Part shown: piece by piece, positions 45,481-56,935 of the stretch | How positions within the stretch are numbered: the stretch's first letter is position 1 | Layout of the letters: each line of letters starts with the position of its first letter | Assembly: GCA_009823505.1 (NCBI GenBank) | Contig: VZQC01005577.1 | Span: 450,407-514,406, forward strand | DNA: 64,000 bases | Direction: 5' to 3' | From: Rhizomys pruinosus | Taxonomy: Eukaryota; Chordata; Mammalia; Rodentia; Spalacidae | Notes under the pieces: model-generated | Database searches by the model: none | The model's input: only the letters and a program-made list of their open reading frames with translations | What the model was told of the DNA's origin: nothing | Program-made: the position numbers and the translations under genes

Positions 45481-45534
45481 ATTTCCCCCTCCTGATGACA
45501 CACTTTATTTTTCTTAGAAACTTGTATTACATTT

Positions 45535-45702
45535 ATTGATTGATTGATTGATTATTGCGTGCATGTGTGTGTGTGGACATGCCCACATCTGGAGGTCAGA
45601 GGACAACTTGATGGAGTTGGTTCTCTCCTTCCAAGGATCAAATTCAGATCATCAAGCTTGGTGGAAGATGCCTTTATCCATTGAGGCATTTCACCAGCCC
45701 CA
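45535..45702 (-). repeat. B3-type SINE with (TTGA)n at its tail
   Basis: ATTGATTGATTGATTG is followed by GTGTGGACATGCCCACATC, GAGGTCAGAGGACAACTTG, CTCTCCTTCCAAGGATC and CCATTGAGGCATTTCACC, which is a reversed B3. Confidence 0.8.
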
Positions 45703-45774
45703 CAATGTTTATTTCAAGGTGACATCTTGGAAGCACAGACTAACAGTCACCAGATAATGAATCTTCTGTGCTGT

Positions 45775-46350
45775 TCCAGTTTGTCTTCAATTGCTTCGAC
45801 AAAACACACTGACCAGTACCAACTTAGGGAGGAAAGGGTTTCTTTGGCTCACATCTCCTGGGTCACAGTTCATCACTGAGGGAACCCAGCATAGGAATTC
45901 AGGGCAAGAACTTGGAGGCAGGAGCTGAAACACAAGCCATGGAGAAATACTGCTTACTGGCTTGCTCCCCTGGCCCATGCCCAGCCTGCTTTCTTTTCTT
46001 TTTTTTTTTTTTTTTTTTTGTCTTTTCGAGACAGGGTCTCCCTGTAGTCCCAGCTGTCCTGGAACTCACTCTGTAGACCAGGCTGGCTTTGAACGCACAA
46101 AGATCCGCCTGCCTCTGCCTCCCCAGTGCTAGGATTAAAGGCGAGCACCGCCACGCCCGGCTTGCTTATACTATACATAATAACCTGTCCAGGGGTGGCA
46201 CCACCCATAGTGGGCTGGGCCCTCCCACATAACTCAACAATGGAGACAATACTCCACAAATGTGGTCACAGGCCAGTCCAATGGAGCCAATTCCCCAACT
46301 GAGGCTCCCTCAACCCAGGTGTGTCAAGTTGATATGAAAGCTATCCATCT
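45775..46350 (-). repeat. Rodent LTR-like repeat interrupted by a B1
   Basis: The reverse order of the 35815 family: GGTTTCTTTGGCTCAC, CACCACCCATAGTGGGC, GTGTGTCAAGTTGATATG. A B1 at 45990-46163 lies inside. Confidence 0.6.
45990..46163 (-). repeat. B1 SINE
   Basis: A poly-T tail at about 45998-46019 followed by a nearly intact reverse B1 ending CCACGCCCGGC. Close to the young B1 consensus in this window. Confidence 0.95.
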
Positions 46351-46419
46351 TGGACTTTGCAGGCTCCGTAATTGAGAGAAATGAACTTTGGTTTTTTATA
46401 AATTAGCCAGCCTGTTTTA

Positions 46420-46532
46420 TCACACAGAGTTGGTTCTCACCTTCTATCTTTACGTGGGTTCCAGGTCAAATGCAAACTGCCAGGCTTTTGCAGCAAGCAC
46501 CTTTACATGCTGAGCCATCTAGCTGACCCCTG
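46420..46532 (-). repeat. B3-type SINE fragment
   Basis: GAGTTGGTTCTCACCTTCTA, GTGGGTTCCAGGTCAAATG and CACCTTTACATGCTGAGCC. Confidence 0.65.
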
Positions 46533-46945
46533 GTATCATAGCAACAGCATAAACAGAGTAAGAAGTCTTTCACAGGATTCTTAGCATGGTGAGAGCCCAG
46601 AGAATGTCGGGCTCCCTTCTGTTCTACCTCCTGCACCTCACTCTTCTTAGAGACATGACGGGACTGGGAATAGCTTCTTAGAATTTAAGAAGGCAAAGGC
46701 TTGAACTTTAGACTGAGGCTCAATCCCCTTCCCTGCATTCAAGCAAGGAGTAGGGAGAATGGAACTATCATACACGTGTCTTTGTGTGAATGCGTTATCA
46801 AGGAAAGAACTATCCAGAAGGCAGGAACCATCTACACTCATCTTGGGGTCGTGGGAGGAAGAGCACATGAAAACAATACCCGTTCCTTGTCTTCTCCAGT
46901 TCTCCATGGCTCCCTCTGCCATGTGCACATTAAAAACTGAAGAAA

Positions 46946-47092
46946 ATCCAGGTGTGGTGGCGAACACCTTTAATCTCAGCACCCGGGAAGCAGAGGCAGG
47001 TAGATCTCTGAGTTCAAGGCCAGCCTGGTCTACATAGTGAGTTCCAGGACAGCTGGGGCTACAGGGAGACCCTGTCTCAAAAATATCACAGG
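46946..47092 (+). repeat. B1 SINE
   Basis: CCAGGTGTGGTGGCGAACACC through CCTGTCTCAAAAATATC. Moderately diverged, with a short tail. Confidence 0.92.
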
Positions 47093-48957
47093 AAAAATGT
47101 GAGGAAATGAGCATCCTGGCAGTGTTGACTGCTAACATCACAGTCAGAGAGGAAGGATGGGCCCTCCACCCTCGAGCCTCGTGGCCCTGGCTCTGTCACA
47201 GCACACAGCGCTCTGGCTTGTTCTTGCCACTCTGAGGCAGCAAGCCTTCAACTTTGGCTTCAGGGACTCACCGCTCTGAGCACTTGCCACAAAAAATACT
47301 GCAAATTTTGAAACATCATGTTGCACACTATAAATATATGCAGTTTTTGGTCAAGTTAACAAGAAAATAAAATTTAATTTAAAATTTCATAACTGACAAG
47401 CAAAAAGTATGATTGTAATTGAGCCAGATCTAAGGTGAGTGGTTCTCCCTGGGCTGAAGAGAGATGTGGGTGGGGGTGGGTACAGGTTGAGAGAAAGGAG
47501 AAACTGAGGCATAAGAAGGAAAGGCACTCTGAAGTCACATGGTAACCGGGTGTGCTCTTACAACACCCTAGTCCATTTCTTATATCTGATCAGAGGGCAA
47601 AGTCTGATAACTTCAACTTGGAAGACTGAGATGTAATATTGATCTGTTTATTCCCAATTTGAGCTTATCTGCCCTGAATGACCAGGAAAGGGAGAAGACC
47701 ATCTTTTTCTCAAGACTGTCTTGATATATTCTGTTGAACAAAATTAGAAATTAAGAGTTCTTGTTCTGGGTGTAGAATTGTACGTGTGTGCTCATATGCA
47801 CACATGCACATACTTTCCACTTCAGATCCCATTTATGGGTGTGGAGCTGAACTCAGCTCTGTTGAAGAGGCCCCCGCTAAGGTCGCATCCTTCCTCTTCC
47901 GTCTGCTCCCAGGGGAACACTCTTCTTGTCACCTTTCTGCATCTGAACTTTATAGCTTCCTCCTTCAGCCCCCCTAACTTCTTTACCCCTGCATCTCTTC
48001 TATCCACAAGGAAGAGAATTACACCTTTTTCACCAGCCTGAGTCCCCCGGGCAGCAAGTATCCTGTCAGGGTGCCCCTGCACTGAGAACCCTACTGCCCC
48101 TATCAGGCCCAGCTTCTCATAGGCTTAGAACTGGGTCTTCTTCAGCAGACACAGCCCTGGCTCTCCCTATTGCTCCTTAACACATGCATGATTGACAGAT
48201 AACTCATAGGAGCAAGGTAATTACAAGAGAATTGTTCTTGGGCCAAGAGTCTTTGGGGGGAACCCAATACCTCCCTGAAAGTGTGAAGGATATATGTTTC
48301 CCGGAGCCTGAACTCTCACATTTTTACAGGTCCTACCTCCCACCTTTCTTTAACCCATCCTTGAGACACCTCCCACTATTCAGAATATCCATGACAGAGA
48401 AGTATTGAGAACTTTGGTGCTAAGATTTACATGGGGTCTGCGGGTTGGGGTTGGGAGGACTCTCTCAGGTCTCCCTCCCTGGCACTGGGCTGTCTTCACT
48501 CTAGCTCTGATGCCAGTCACAGACCTGCCGAGCAGGAAGCTATGGCTAAAGGCCTTGGGTGCCTGAAGGTGGTGATGGTGCAGGGTTGGGAGCAGAAGGC
48601 TTCCCTGTTCTTCACTGAGAACAAATTCAGCCTCTGCTGTATGTCTCTCCAAGATGTTGAGCCTTCTCCACATTGGCCCCAAATCTCTCTCCTCTTTTCT
48701 TTCTTTGTTTTCTGAGGCAAGAATTTGCTCTATACTGCTGGCCAGCTTAGAATTTTCAATGTCGCTTTCATGGTTGGTCAGCTGTGAAGCTGACATACCC
48801 AGAAAGAAGGAAGCTCAACCGTGGAATTCCCCATCAGACTGACCTGCGCCCTTGTCTTTGCGGCATTTTCGTGATTGCTGAGTGATGCGGCAGAGCCCAT
48901 CAGAGCCCTCTGTAGATGGCTCCACCCCTGGGCAAGGGGTCCTGGGTTCTATAAAAG
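47093..48957. other. No gene recognised
   Basis: Single-copy-looking sequence with no repeat or exon I can defend. ORFs of 138 codons (minus strand, 48380-48796) and 94 codons overlap in opposite strands and lack splice support. Confidence 0.45.
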
Positions 48958-49193
48958 GAGACTGGAGAAAACTCAGTGGTTAGGAGAACTTCAGCTCCTC
49001 CGGAGGACTCGGGTCTGGCTTCCAGCAAACACAGAGTGGCGAACGCCCGCCTTTAACTCCAGTTCCAGGGGATCCAGTGCCTTTATCTGGCCTCCGTAGG
49101 CATCATGCGTGCATGTGGTGCACTTACGTACAGGCAACACACTCATACACATAAATAAAAGTAAATATACAATCTTAAAAAAAAAAAAAAAGG
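48958..49193 (+). repeat. B3-type SINE
   Basis: GAGACTGGAGAAAACTCAGTGG head, CTTTAACTCCAGTTCCAGGGG and an A15 tail. Confidence 0.8.
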
Positions 49194-49405
49194 CAGGCTG
49201 AGCACAAGCCTGAGGAGCAAGCCAATTAGCAGCACTCCTCTGTGGCCCGTGGTTTAGTTCTTGCCTGCAAGTTCCGGCCCTGGGTTGACTTCTGTCAAAG
49301 ACAGACTGTCACTTAGAAGTATCAGAGGTAAGAAACCCTTTCCTCCCCAAGTTGTTTTGGTCGTGGTCATGGTGCTTATCACAGCAACAGAAAAAGTAAC
49401 TAGAA
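49194..49405 (+). repeat. Rodent LTR-like repeat, 3' part
   Basis: GAGGAGCAAGCCAATTAGCAGC, CTCCCCAAGTTGTTTTGGTC and TTATCACAGCAACAG correspond to the 3' half of the 35815 family. Confidence 0.55.
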
Positions 49406-49406
49406 C

Positions 49407-49493
49407 AGCAGCCCAGGCTGGCCTCAAATTTGTGGCAGTCCTCCTGTCTCTACTTCTGAAGTGCTTGGATTGCACATTGCCACCACGCCCTAA
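49407..49493 (-). repeat. B1 fragment
   Basis: AGCCCAGGCTGGCCTCAAATT and GAAGTGCTTGGATTGCACA fit a diverged reverse B1. Confidence 0.6.
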
Positions 49494-50332
49494 GTCACTT
49501 CTTGAGCATAGACACGCAGCACTCAGGTGGACCTCAGACGTCACCTGGTGGGATCTCATAAGCATAGAGAATGGGACTAGGATGGAGATCATGAGGATTC
49601 AGTTCCACATAGATGTGCTTCCTGTACAATAGAAGGTCACAGGTGTGCAATTTTTCCCCCGCCTGCAAGTCTGTTGCCCCAGCTCCCTGGCTCTGTCCCC
49701 AGCCTGGCAACCTTGCCTTTCCCCTGCCACATCCACTTGTCCAGCCCCCTTCTTCCCTGGATGGAAGAAGGTAGGCTGTTGATAGCGAAACCCCATCCAA
49801 GGTTCCTGCCTTTCTACTTCATTCTGCTTTTGTTTTTTCATTGTCTGGGTCTCTAAAGGGCATCACAGTTCTTATGCAACCAGACATACCCAGGAACAGG
49901 GCAAGGGTGGGAGGAAACAGGCGAGGTCGGTGCGAGCTGGTCTCTTTGTTCCTGGAAAATGAGTGCAATTTCCATTCCTTTCCATGGGAAGCTGAGTCCA
50001 GCCTGCGAATGTGTGACGGCTGCCTAGGTGTTGCCTTGGTGAGTAATGGCCCTGGTGATGGCTCTGCCCTCGGCTTGTACCTCATGCCCCAAAGGTGAAC
50101 TTGGGACCAATGAGTCAGGGGAAGCGACAGTTTCAGCTCAGCCCTGGCCCCCACACCAGCCGGTAGCTTGGCACCCTGCTTTATTCCTGCTCTCCAGGGA
50201 GCCCAGGAGCTGCCAAGGCTCCTTTGATTCACTGCCCCACAGAGAGAACAAGGCCCAGAGAGAAAGAGAACACACTTTGTAGAGGCTGTGGCTCAGCAGG
50301 GCCCAACAAATGGCTCCTCATAGTCCCCGGGT

Positions 50333-50333
<1 letters not shown>
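49494..50333. other. No gene recognised
   Basis: ORFs are open on both strands here (for example the minus-strand 137-codon frame at 49819-50232), but no consistent exon borders were found. Confidence 0.4.

Positions 50334-50412
<79 letters not shown>
50334..50412. repeat. (CA)n microsatellite, pure
   Basis: About 39 uninterrupted CA units, the longest pure dinucleotide run in the window and likely polymorphic. Confidence 0.98.
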
Positions 50413-50417
<5 letters not shown>

Positions 50418-50454
50418 AAGGAAATACTTCAAGGTCAGACAGAACTGCATTAGA

Positions 50455-50600
50455 GTGTCAGCTTCACTCCAATGTGGCCTCAGGCAAATTAACTAGCCTC
50501 AGTATTTCCCATCTGTAATTACAGCAATAATAACAACAGTGTGCCAGCATCTGTAGACGAGTCCATGGGTCAGAACGTCTGAGGTGCCATGTTCGGTGAG
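50455..50600 (+). repeat. MIR relic
   Basis: AATGTGGCCTCAGGCAAATT, CCTCAGTATTTCCCATCTG and GCAATAATAACAAC. Confidence 0.6.
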
Positions 50601-51306
50601 TGAAAAGTAGTGGGCATTTAGTGTGTGCCATTTCCCTCTCTATCAGGCAAAAACCCTGTCAAGGTTTCTCCATTTCAGCTGCTGCTTCTAACATCTCCAA
50701 GGGAGCAAGAATAGCCATGGTGGGTCTCAGCCAGTGTAGGCCCTGAGAGGCCTCTGGAAGGAATTAAAGCACAGAAACTGGAAAATCACATTCGCTCCTG
50801 AGAAGGACTCCAGGGTTCCCCATACCTTGGTGCCCATAACATGGCAGGACATGTTCCAGGTGGATCAAGTCTCCACCTAGACTCTGAGCATCATCAGACA
50901 GAAGCAGACGGGGAGGACGAGACCTTCAGAGAGGCCACTGAGCACCTCCCCCGCGGTCCTCAGAAACTTGGGAAAAGGACTTGCATTTGGACTTGACTGA
51001 GAAGGGCCCAGTAGGGCCTTTCCTGGGCCATCAGGAGGGCCTAACGCTGGTCTCTGGAGCTACCTACAGGGAAGCGTGGGGTGGCAGGCAGGCAGGCTTC
51101 CTAGAGGGGCTGCCAACTCCTGAACCTCCATACCACCCAGGGAGGGAGGGGCACTTGGAGCCCAAGTCTTGTCCCCAACCTGAAAGGGCTTCGAAGTTCA
51201 GAGAAGTAAGGAGGTTCACCAAGGTACCCCAGGTCAGAAGTAGCAGGTGTGCCACTCACACCATGTCTTTTGCCTCCCGGTCTCCTAGGTTTTCCCATAC
51301 AAGTGC
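50601..51306. other. No gene recognised
   Basis: Single-copy-looking sequence. A 162-codon frame (50981-51469) enters the CA repeat and has no start-context or splice support. Confidence 0.4.
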
Positions 51307-51317
51307 ATGGACACACA

Positions 51318-51351
<34 letters not shown>

Positions 51352-51352
51352 C
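51307..51352. repeat. (CA)n microsatellite
   Basis: Short CA run followed by GCACACGAGCACGTGAGC. Confidence 0.93.
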
Positions 51353-51509
51353 ACACGAGCACGTGAGCACACACATGCACGGCTGCATGAGGCACACCCA
51401 GGTCCTTGCTCCTGTGTGAACACGAGGGTGCTTAGCAGCAAGGGCTTCCTGTTACCGGGTCTATTCTGAGGGACCCTTTCAGCTTCTGTGGAGGGAGGAA
51501 TCCATCATC

Positions 51510-51605
51510 CCAGCAGTCCAGGGAGGAAACTGAGGCATAGGGAAGCTAATGCTCTAAGAACACATCATTAGAACCCAAGAATAAATCCGAGACTGGCGCA
51601 GAATC
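51510..51605 (-). repeat. MIR-like relic
   Basis: GGAGGAAACTGAGGCATAGG and ATTAGAACCCAAGAATAAATC follow the reverse MIR order. Confidence 0.5.
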
Positions 51606-51654
51606 CATCAAACAGCTCAGTGGTCTCTGCCATGCTATCTTTCTAGGCACATAG

Positions 51655-51832
51655 GCCAACATACACATATACACTTGCACATGCATACTCCAGCACACAA
51701 CATGAGTACATACATACACATACCCATGTATACCTACCTACACATATATGCATACTCACCTAGTCACATACAAATGTAAGCACTCAAGTATGCATACACA
51801 CACATGAATACACACTCATATAGAGACAGATA
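51655..51832. repeat. CA/TA-rich cryptic simple sequence
   Basis: An irregular chain of ACATACACA, CACATATA and TACATAC words with no fixed unit. Confidence 0.7.
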
Positions 51833-52019
51833 CACTCTAGCTTGGACCTTGGTTGGCCACCTTCTGGAAAGGGCAGGAATGCCCCCTCACTTCCGCTCCC
51901 TGTCCCACAGAGTACCCCCGTTCTCCTCCCCTTCCCAGCCTCCTCTCCCTGGTCCCCAGTGGCATCAGGTGGCATTGCAAAGTCTTCTTGGCTGTAAGGA
52001 GGCAAAAACAGAATGAAAT

Positions 52020-52215
52020 ATATGTAACATCTTATTAGTAAAGGACATCTGAGCCTCTAATTAAAATTTGCCTAATGACCCAACTTCTCTGTCATTTTGC
52101 TCTTGGAAACATTAATTTAGGGTGACAGGTACTTAGGCTAGGGAAAATTAATTTTTCCTTTAAAAAAATTAAAGAGGAAAAGAGTGGACTGCTCCCTTAT
52201 TTGTCTTTAAAATGT
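52020..52215. other. AT-rich block with clustered TAATTA-type homeodomain sites
   Basis: CTAATTAAAATTT, ACATTAATTTAGGG and AAAATTAATTTTTCC occur within 130 bp, in a block free of transposon signatures and bounded by GC-richer DNA. It looks like a possible conserved non-coding element, but conservation cannot be seen from one genome. Confidence 0.3.
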
Positions 52216-52734
52216 TTATTATTTTTCAAGTTCCTTCCCACACCTCATAAAATATGACCCTGGAGAATGAGCCTGTGAAGGAGAGGAGGGGAAGGACTGT
52301 GTCAGGGGTGCTTGTGGTCCAGGCTTGCCCTGGGGAGGGAGCTGGCTGACCCCTGGGCTGGACTGTACGCATCGCTTACTGGGAAGCAGGTGGCGGGCTG
52401 CTACTGATGCTGGGATTCCGGGAACCTGTTTGCATCCAGGCTGTTTGACTTGGCTGAGATAATGGTGAGTGTTTCCCCATGAACAGATGGTGGGCTCTTC
52501 TCCCTGTACTAGGCTGCAGCTTGGTTTCTGCCTGGGTGTGCTTCCTCAAGCAACAGGCTGCAGACTTGTCCACGCAGGATCACTTGTGAAGCAAGGGTCA
52601 CAGCTGGGTCCAGATCTGTCTGCCAGACCGCCGAGTCCATCCTCTGGCTCTCCTAATAGGAAGACAGAGGCATGGACAAAATGTTAAGTCCTCACAGGCC
52701 CCACTGGCCATGGGTCCAAAAAATGTAGAAATGT

Positions 52735-53150
52735 TCTAGTTTTATTCTGTTTATGTGACAGAACAGTGACCAAAAGCAACAGGGTTTATTTCAGCTTATA
52801 ACCCATCAGTGATGGAAATCAGAAAGGAGCTCAAGCAGGAACTTGAAGGCTGCTTGCCGGCTGTCTCCAGGCCTCAGGCTTAGCTAGCCTTCTTGAGTAG
52901 CCCAGGCCCACCTGCCCAGGGGAATGGCGCTCCCCACAGAGGGCAGGGCCCTCCTCTATCAACAATCAAGACAGTCCCCCACAGGCTTGCCCACAAGCCA
53001 ATCTGATCTGGAAAATCCCCCAATTGAGACTCCCTTCTGGGGTGACACAGCCCTCTCTCTCTCTCTCTCTCTCTGCAGTTCCCCTCTTCAGACATGGCTA
53101 AAAGTCCATCCTTCTGTGAAAGGGTGGCTCTTCTAGCATTAGAGCATGGC
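52735..53150 (-). repeat. Rodent LTR-like repeat with (CT)n
   Basis: GGTTTATTTCAGCTTATAACC, AGGGCAGGGCCCTCC, AATCAAGACAGTCCCCCACAG and CCAATTGAGACTCCCTTC are in the reverse order of the same family as 45775. A (CT)n run lies at 53053-53079. Confidence 0.6.
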
Positions 53151-53539
53151 CTCTGTCCCAGGAATCTCTAAGCAAAACCAAGCAGCCACTCAGTCTCTCA
53201 TGGGGGTGATAGAGAACGGGGTACCTTAGGGATTCCACTTATACACCTGGGGGTCCAAGCTAACCCACAGGAAGGAGTTGCTGGGAGGTAAGGTGGAGAA
53301 AGGCTGCCATAGGGTAGAGGCCTGAAGACCCTCATCCTCAGTCACCCTTCCCTAGCAACAGGTCAGCAGCGTCCCTGCCAGCCACCCAGGCTGCAACTTC
53401 CATTGCATAAGGGCCAGGCAGGGTTAGAGTTGGTGAGGCTGAGGGCTGGGGCCTGAACTAAGGTGTGGAAGTCTACCCTTCCTTCCAGCAAGGTGATGAG
53501 CAGACATCATATCACTAGCCTTCTCAGCAAGTTACTATT

Positions 53540-53720
53540 AGGGATAATATTAGGTTACAAAAAGGTCTGTGCACCTTTGGTTCTAAAACTATGAACTTAT
53601 TGAAATACTTTAACAAGTTTTGGAAAACAGAATTATGTACACAATAATTAAAGAACTGACAATACCGGCACCATAATATTAGGTTATAAAAAGGGCCGCG
53701 CACCCCCAGTCCCCAGATAA
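53540..53720. repeat. Pair of diverged direct repeats
   Basis: ATAATATTAGGTTACAAAAAGG near 53545 recurs as ATAATATTAGGTTATAAAAAGG near 53672. Each copy is followed by a KCYGYGCACC-type stretch. Confidence 0.7.
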
Positions 53721-54480
53721 AAAGGCACATGTGGCTTAAGTCATGCCAGAAACACGATTTACTTCCATGTGGGATTCCTGGCAAGGGCCGCCTGCAGACA
53801 CGTGGTGGAACAGAGCAGCACCGCAGAGAGAGGAAGATGGCTCCTGGGGCCCACCCACTTATAGCCGTGGGGCGGGGCCTCAGGTGCAGGGGAAGGGGTC
53901 AGAAGATTGACAGCTTCTGGAGGAAGTGGACACCTGTGTCCCTTGGGATTCTGGGAAGCCCAGACCTAACAGTTATAATCTTAGCACTGCCTGTAAAGAG
54001 GGTCACTGGGAGGAACAGGAGAACTCTGAGTAGAGCTGCTCTTTGGAAAGTGAGAGAGAACCTTCCCCCACGCTAATGCTTCCCCTTCTCCCCTCTGGCC
54101 TCTAATGCTGGGCTGCTCTACAGAGCCTGCTCATCTCGCTTTGCATACATTTGCATATGTATTCTAGAGGCTTGTCCTAATTCTGAGGATGGAAAATAAA
54201 ATAAATTAACAAATGCAAGATTAACAAATGCTACTCCTGAGGCAGCTGTCTCCCTGGCTGCTCAGGCCTTGGCACCCTGGAGACTAAGTGTGTACTCACA
54301 GCAATTGGCTCCTAGTCATCTCAGGCCTAAGCCCCTGCCTCCTGCCCTCTCCAAGGACTTCTACACTGGGGACAGAAAGGAAGGGACTGGGGAGGGGACA
54401 GGGCCTGCCCTGGAGCAGGGGAAAGCCTTATTTGGCTCCTTTAATGAGCACACAGGACAGGATGTAGTGGCAGAGGGTGG
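53721..54480. other. No gene recognised
   Basis: A GC box (GGGGCGGGGCC) at about 53869 and an octamer-like ATTTGCAT at about 54150 are the only motifs noted. Confidence 0.4.
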
Positions 54481-54484
54481 CCTT

Positions 54485-54735
54485 TGGACACACATTGCCC
54501 AGGTCTAAATCTCAGCTAAGACCCATCCAGCTCTGTGATCTTGGCCAAGTGGCTTAACCTCTCTGTCCTTGAATGTCCTCAAGAGTCCAGCAGGAATAAC
54601 GCTAACGCCTACCCAGGGTTAATGAGAGGACAGAATGAATTAACGCATTAGATCTGTACCTAGCAAGTCGGGTATGCTTGGGAGGTGTTGAGCAGGGTTG
54701 CTATTTTTATCATCACCATCATTATCATTATGTGA
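54485..54735 (+). repeat. MIR relic, nearly full length
   Basis: Landmarks in order: CTGTGATCTTGGCCAAGTGG, TTAACCTCTCTGTCCTTG, TTAATGAGAGGACAGAATGA, TACCTAGCAAGTCG and TTATTATCATTATC-like end. Confidence 0.8.
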
Positions 54736-55190
54736 TATCAAATGCCCACAGGAACTGGGACCGGGGACCTCATTTTTATTCTCATCCTTGTCTTTACCTA
54801 ACACTGTGTGTGGCTTTGGAGACGATGTCCTCCACCCTTAAGATTTTGTACTCCAAAGGGGCTCTGGAGTTCTTTTAAGCTGAGACAAATTAATCTAGCA
54901 GAGTAAAATTTCAGTTTGCTTCAAGGCTGCCTGAAAGCAGACTCTGAGACCTATTGTCATAGGCAAAACACATGCAAATTGCTTTCTCCCTTGCATTCCT
55001 GAGCTCCAATAGTTAAGAAGAGCCCTGGTTGAAATCAGGAACACTGTCCAGCTCCAGGACCACCTGGGCCCTCACCTAGAGCACCAAAGTCAAGACCCAT
55101 CTTCCTGCCCTCACCTCTTCTTACCCAGCCCCAGACACTACTTCCGCTGCCCCCAAGGACCTTGTCAATGCAGGATAGCTCTCACTTCGA
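54736..55190. other. No feature recognised
   Basis: No supportable feature. Confidence 0.4.
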
Positions 55191-55194
55191 AAGA

Positions 55195-55490
55195 GGATAA
55201 GAGATCATTTATTCTGGGTCAAATATGTGACCATGGCCCGGGAACACAGGTTCAGGTTACCCCAAATTCCATGTTCTAACATGAAAGCAGTTTCATGAAG
55301 GTTTTATAGTAACAGAACAAAGAAAAATAAAAAATCAAGACTCTTCAACATTGGTGGGAACACTATGCGGTTACAGCAAAGAGCTGATGTGAAGTCAGAA
55401 GCACAGGTGGGCATGAAGCGGCTATTTAGGGGGATAAAGATGGTCCAAGATAAATGCTAATTAGGCTCTGGACCTGCAGCATTCCAACTC
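55195..55490. repeat. Probable rodent interspersed repeat, family unresolved
   Basis: GAGATCATTTATTCTGGGTC, CCATGGCCCGGGAACACAGG, CAGTTTCATGAAGGTTTTATAG and CAGCAAAGAGCTGATGTG look like a common rodent repeat that I have met elsewhere but cannot name. Confidence 0.4.
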
Positions 55491-56160
55491 TCCATAATCA
55501 CTGAAGTTCAAATCAGTCCATCAGCCTTTGCAGAATGTTCAGTTGAAGATGCAGTTTTTCTGGGAACTTCCGTTCCCAACCTTCTCTCTACTCCCTTCCT
55601 CCACTAATCCAACAACCCCTCTTCATGTCTGGAAGACCAACAGGCAGAATCAGCTCCACTCTAATGAGGCTCTGCTTGGCTGAGCCCTTCACCAATCTCA
55701 TCACACTTCTCCCTCCTTTTTTAACACCTGGGGAAGTTGAGGCTCAGCATGAACCAATGTGTGCTTGTGACCCCAAATTCAGGAGGTGCAGTAAGCCAAG
55801 TCCCTTCCTTAGAATTATAGGTCCCGAGGAAGCCATGGCATAGGAAGGAAGAGGGTGCAGATGACCACACAGTTCCTCTCCTTCTACTGGGACGGCATGA
55901 TGGAAGAGTTTGGAGCCCCAACTATCTATCATACCTGAAAGAATGTGAAGATCCTGGAAGAAGTTGTGCTTACAAATGCTGATTGTGGAGAAGCTGTAAC
56001 CTCTACAGGTCCAGAGTCTAATTGCAAATTATTTGGGGCCATCTCTAGCTCCTAATAACCATTTACTGTCCACCTCTGTATGTGGCCTAACAGCCTTGAA
56101 GCTATAAGTAAAGCCTTTGGAGGGTAAGAACAGCCTCCTAGTTTCCATCAACCCAAAAGC
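55491..56160. other. No gene recognised
   Basis: A weak MIR-like piece (GGGGAAGTTGAGGCTCAGC) at about 55731-55749. Otherwise nothing supportable. Confidence 0.4.
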
Positions 56161-56164
56161 TAAG

Positions 56165-56260
56165 AATACGACCCCCTCTTCTGGCCTCCGTAGGCACCTG
56201 CACTCACACAAACCCATACTCAGACACGTGTATAAATATAATTTTTCCAAAAATAGAAAA
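56165..56260 (+). repeat. B3-type SINE 3' fragment
   Basis: CCCCCTCTTCTGGCCTCCG, CTGCACTCACACAAACCC and an A-rich end. The head is missing. Confidence 0.6.
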
Positions 56261-56935
56261 AATACTGTGAATGGGAGGGTTTCTGTGTATGTTTTTTCTG
56301 ATTGCTTGTTGTAGTATATAGAGAGGCTACTGATTTTTTTTTTTAAGTTGATTTTGTAACCTGCCTCTTCACTGAAAGTATTCATCATTTCTAGCAGTTT
56401 TCTGGTAGAATTTTTGGGATCTCTTATGTATATCATATCCTCTATAAATAGAGATAATTTGATCTCTTCTTTTCCAATTAGTACTCCTTTAATTTCCTTC
56501 TCTTGTCTTATTGCTCTTGCAAGGGTTTCAAGCACTGTATTGAAAAGGAGTGAAAGGGGGCTGGAGGGATGGCCTAGCGGTTAAGAGCGACGACCGCTCT
56601 TGCAGAGGACCCGGGTTCGATCCCCAGCACCCACATGGCGGCTGAGAACCGTCTGTGACTCCGGTTCCAGGAGAACTCCAGTTCCAGGGGAATCCGAGAC
56701 CGTCTTCTGACCTCCGCGGCATCGCACGACACGGGTGCGCAGACCTGCATGCAGACAATACATTCATACACATAAAAATAAATAAATAAATAAAAATTAA
56801 AAAAAAAAAAAAAAAAAAAAAAGAAAAGGAGTGAAGGTATTGGACAACCCTGTCTGGTTCCTGATTTTAATGGGAATCCTTCCAGTTTTTCTCCATTTAG
56901 AATGATGTTGGTGTGGGTGTGTTTTATATATATAT
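56261..56935 (-). mobile_element. LINE-1 ORF2 fragment (reverse transcriptase region), interrupted by a B2
   Basis: The minus strand encodes an RT segment including LARAIRQEKEIKGV and KEEIKLSLF; the catalytic FADD box is damaged. The frame continues with PKNSTRKLLEMMNTFSEEAG, then is lost. The B2 at 56555-56822 splits it. Confidence 0.85.
56555..56822 (+). repeat. B2 SINE with 13-bp target duplication
   Basis: Complete young B2 with (AAAT)n and a long A tail. The target GAAAAGGAGTGAA is found at 56542-56554 and 56823-56835. Confidence 0.96.

Noticed and set aside
48380..48796. 138-codon minus-strand ORF as a gene
   Set aside because: Overlapping open frames exist on the opposite strand, with no consistent exon borders, no recognised motif and no poly(A) signal. 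The length is within chance for a window of this size.
50981..51469. 162-codon plus-strand ORF
   Set aside because: It ends in a His/Thr-rich CA-repeat translation, overlaps open frames on the other strand, and shows no splice or start support.
56029..56535. 168-codon minus-strand ORF with reverse transcriptase similarity as a real gene
   Set aside because: It is a LINE-1 ORF2 fragment with a damaged catalytic box, truncated and interrupted by a B2.
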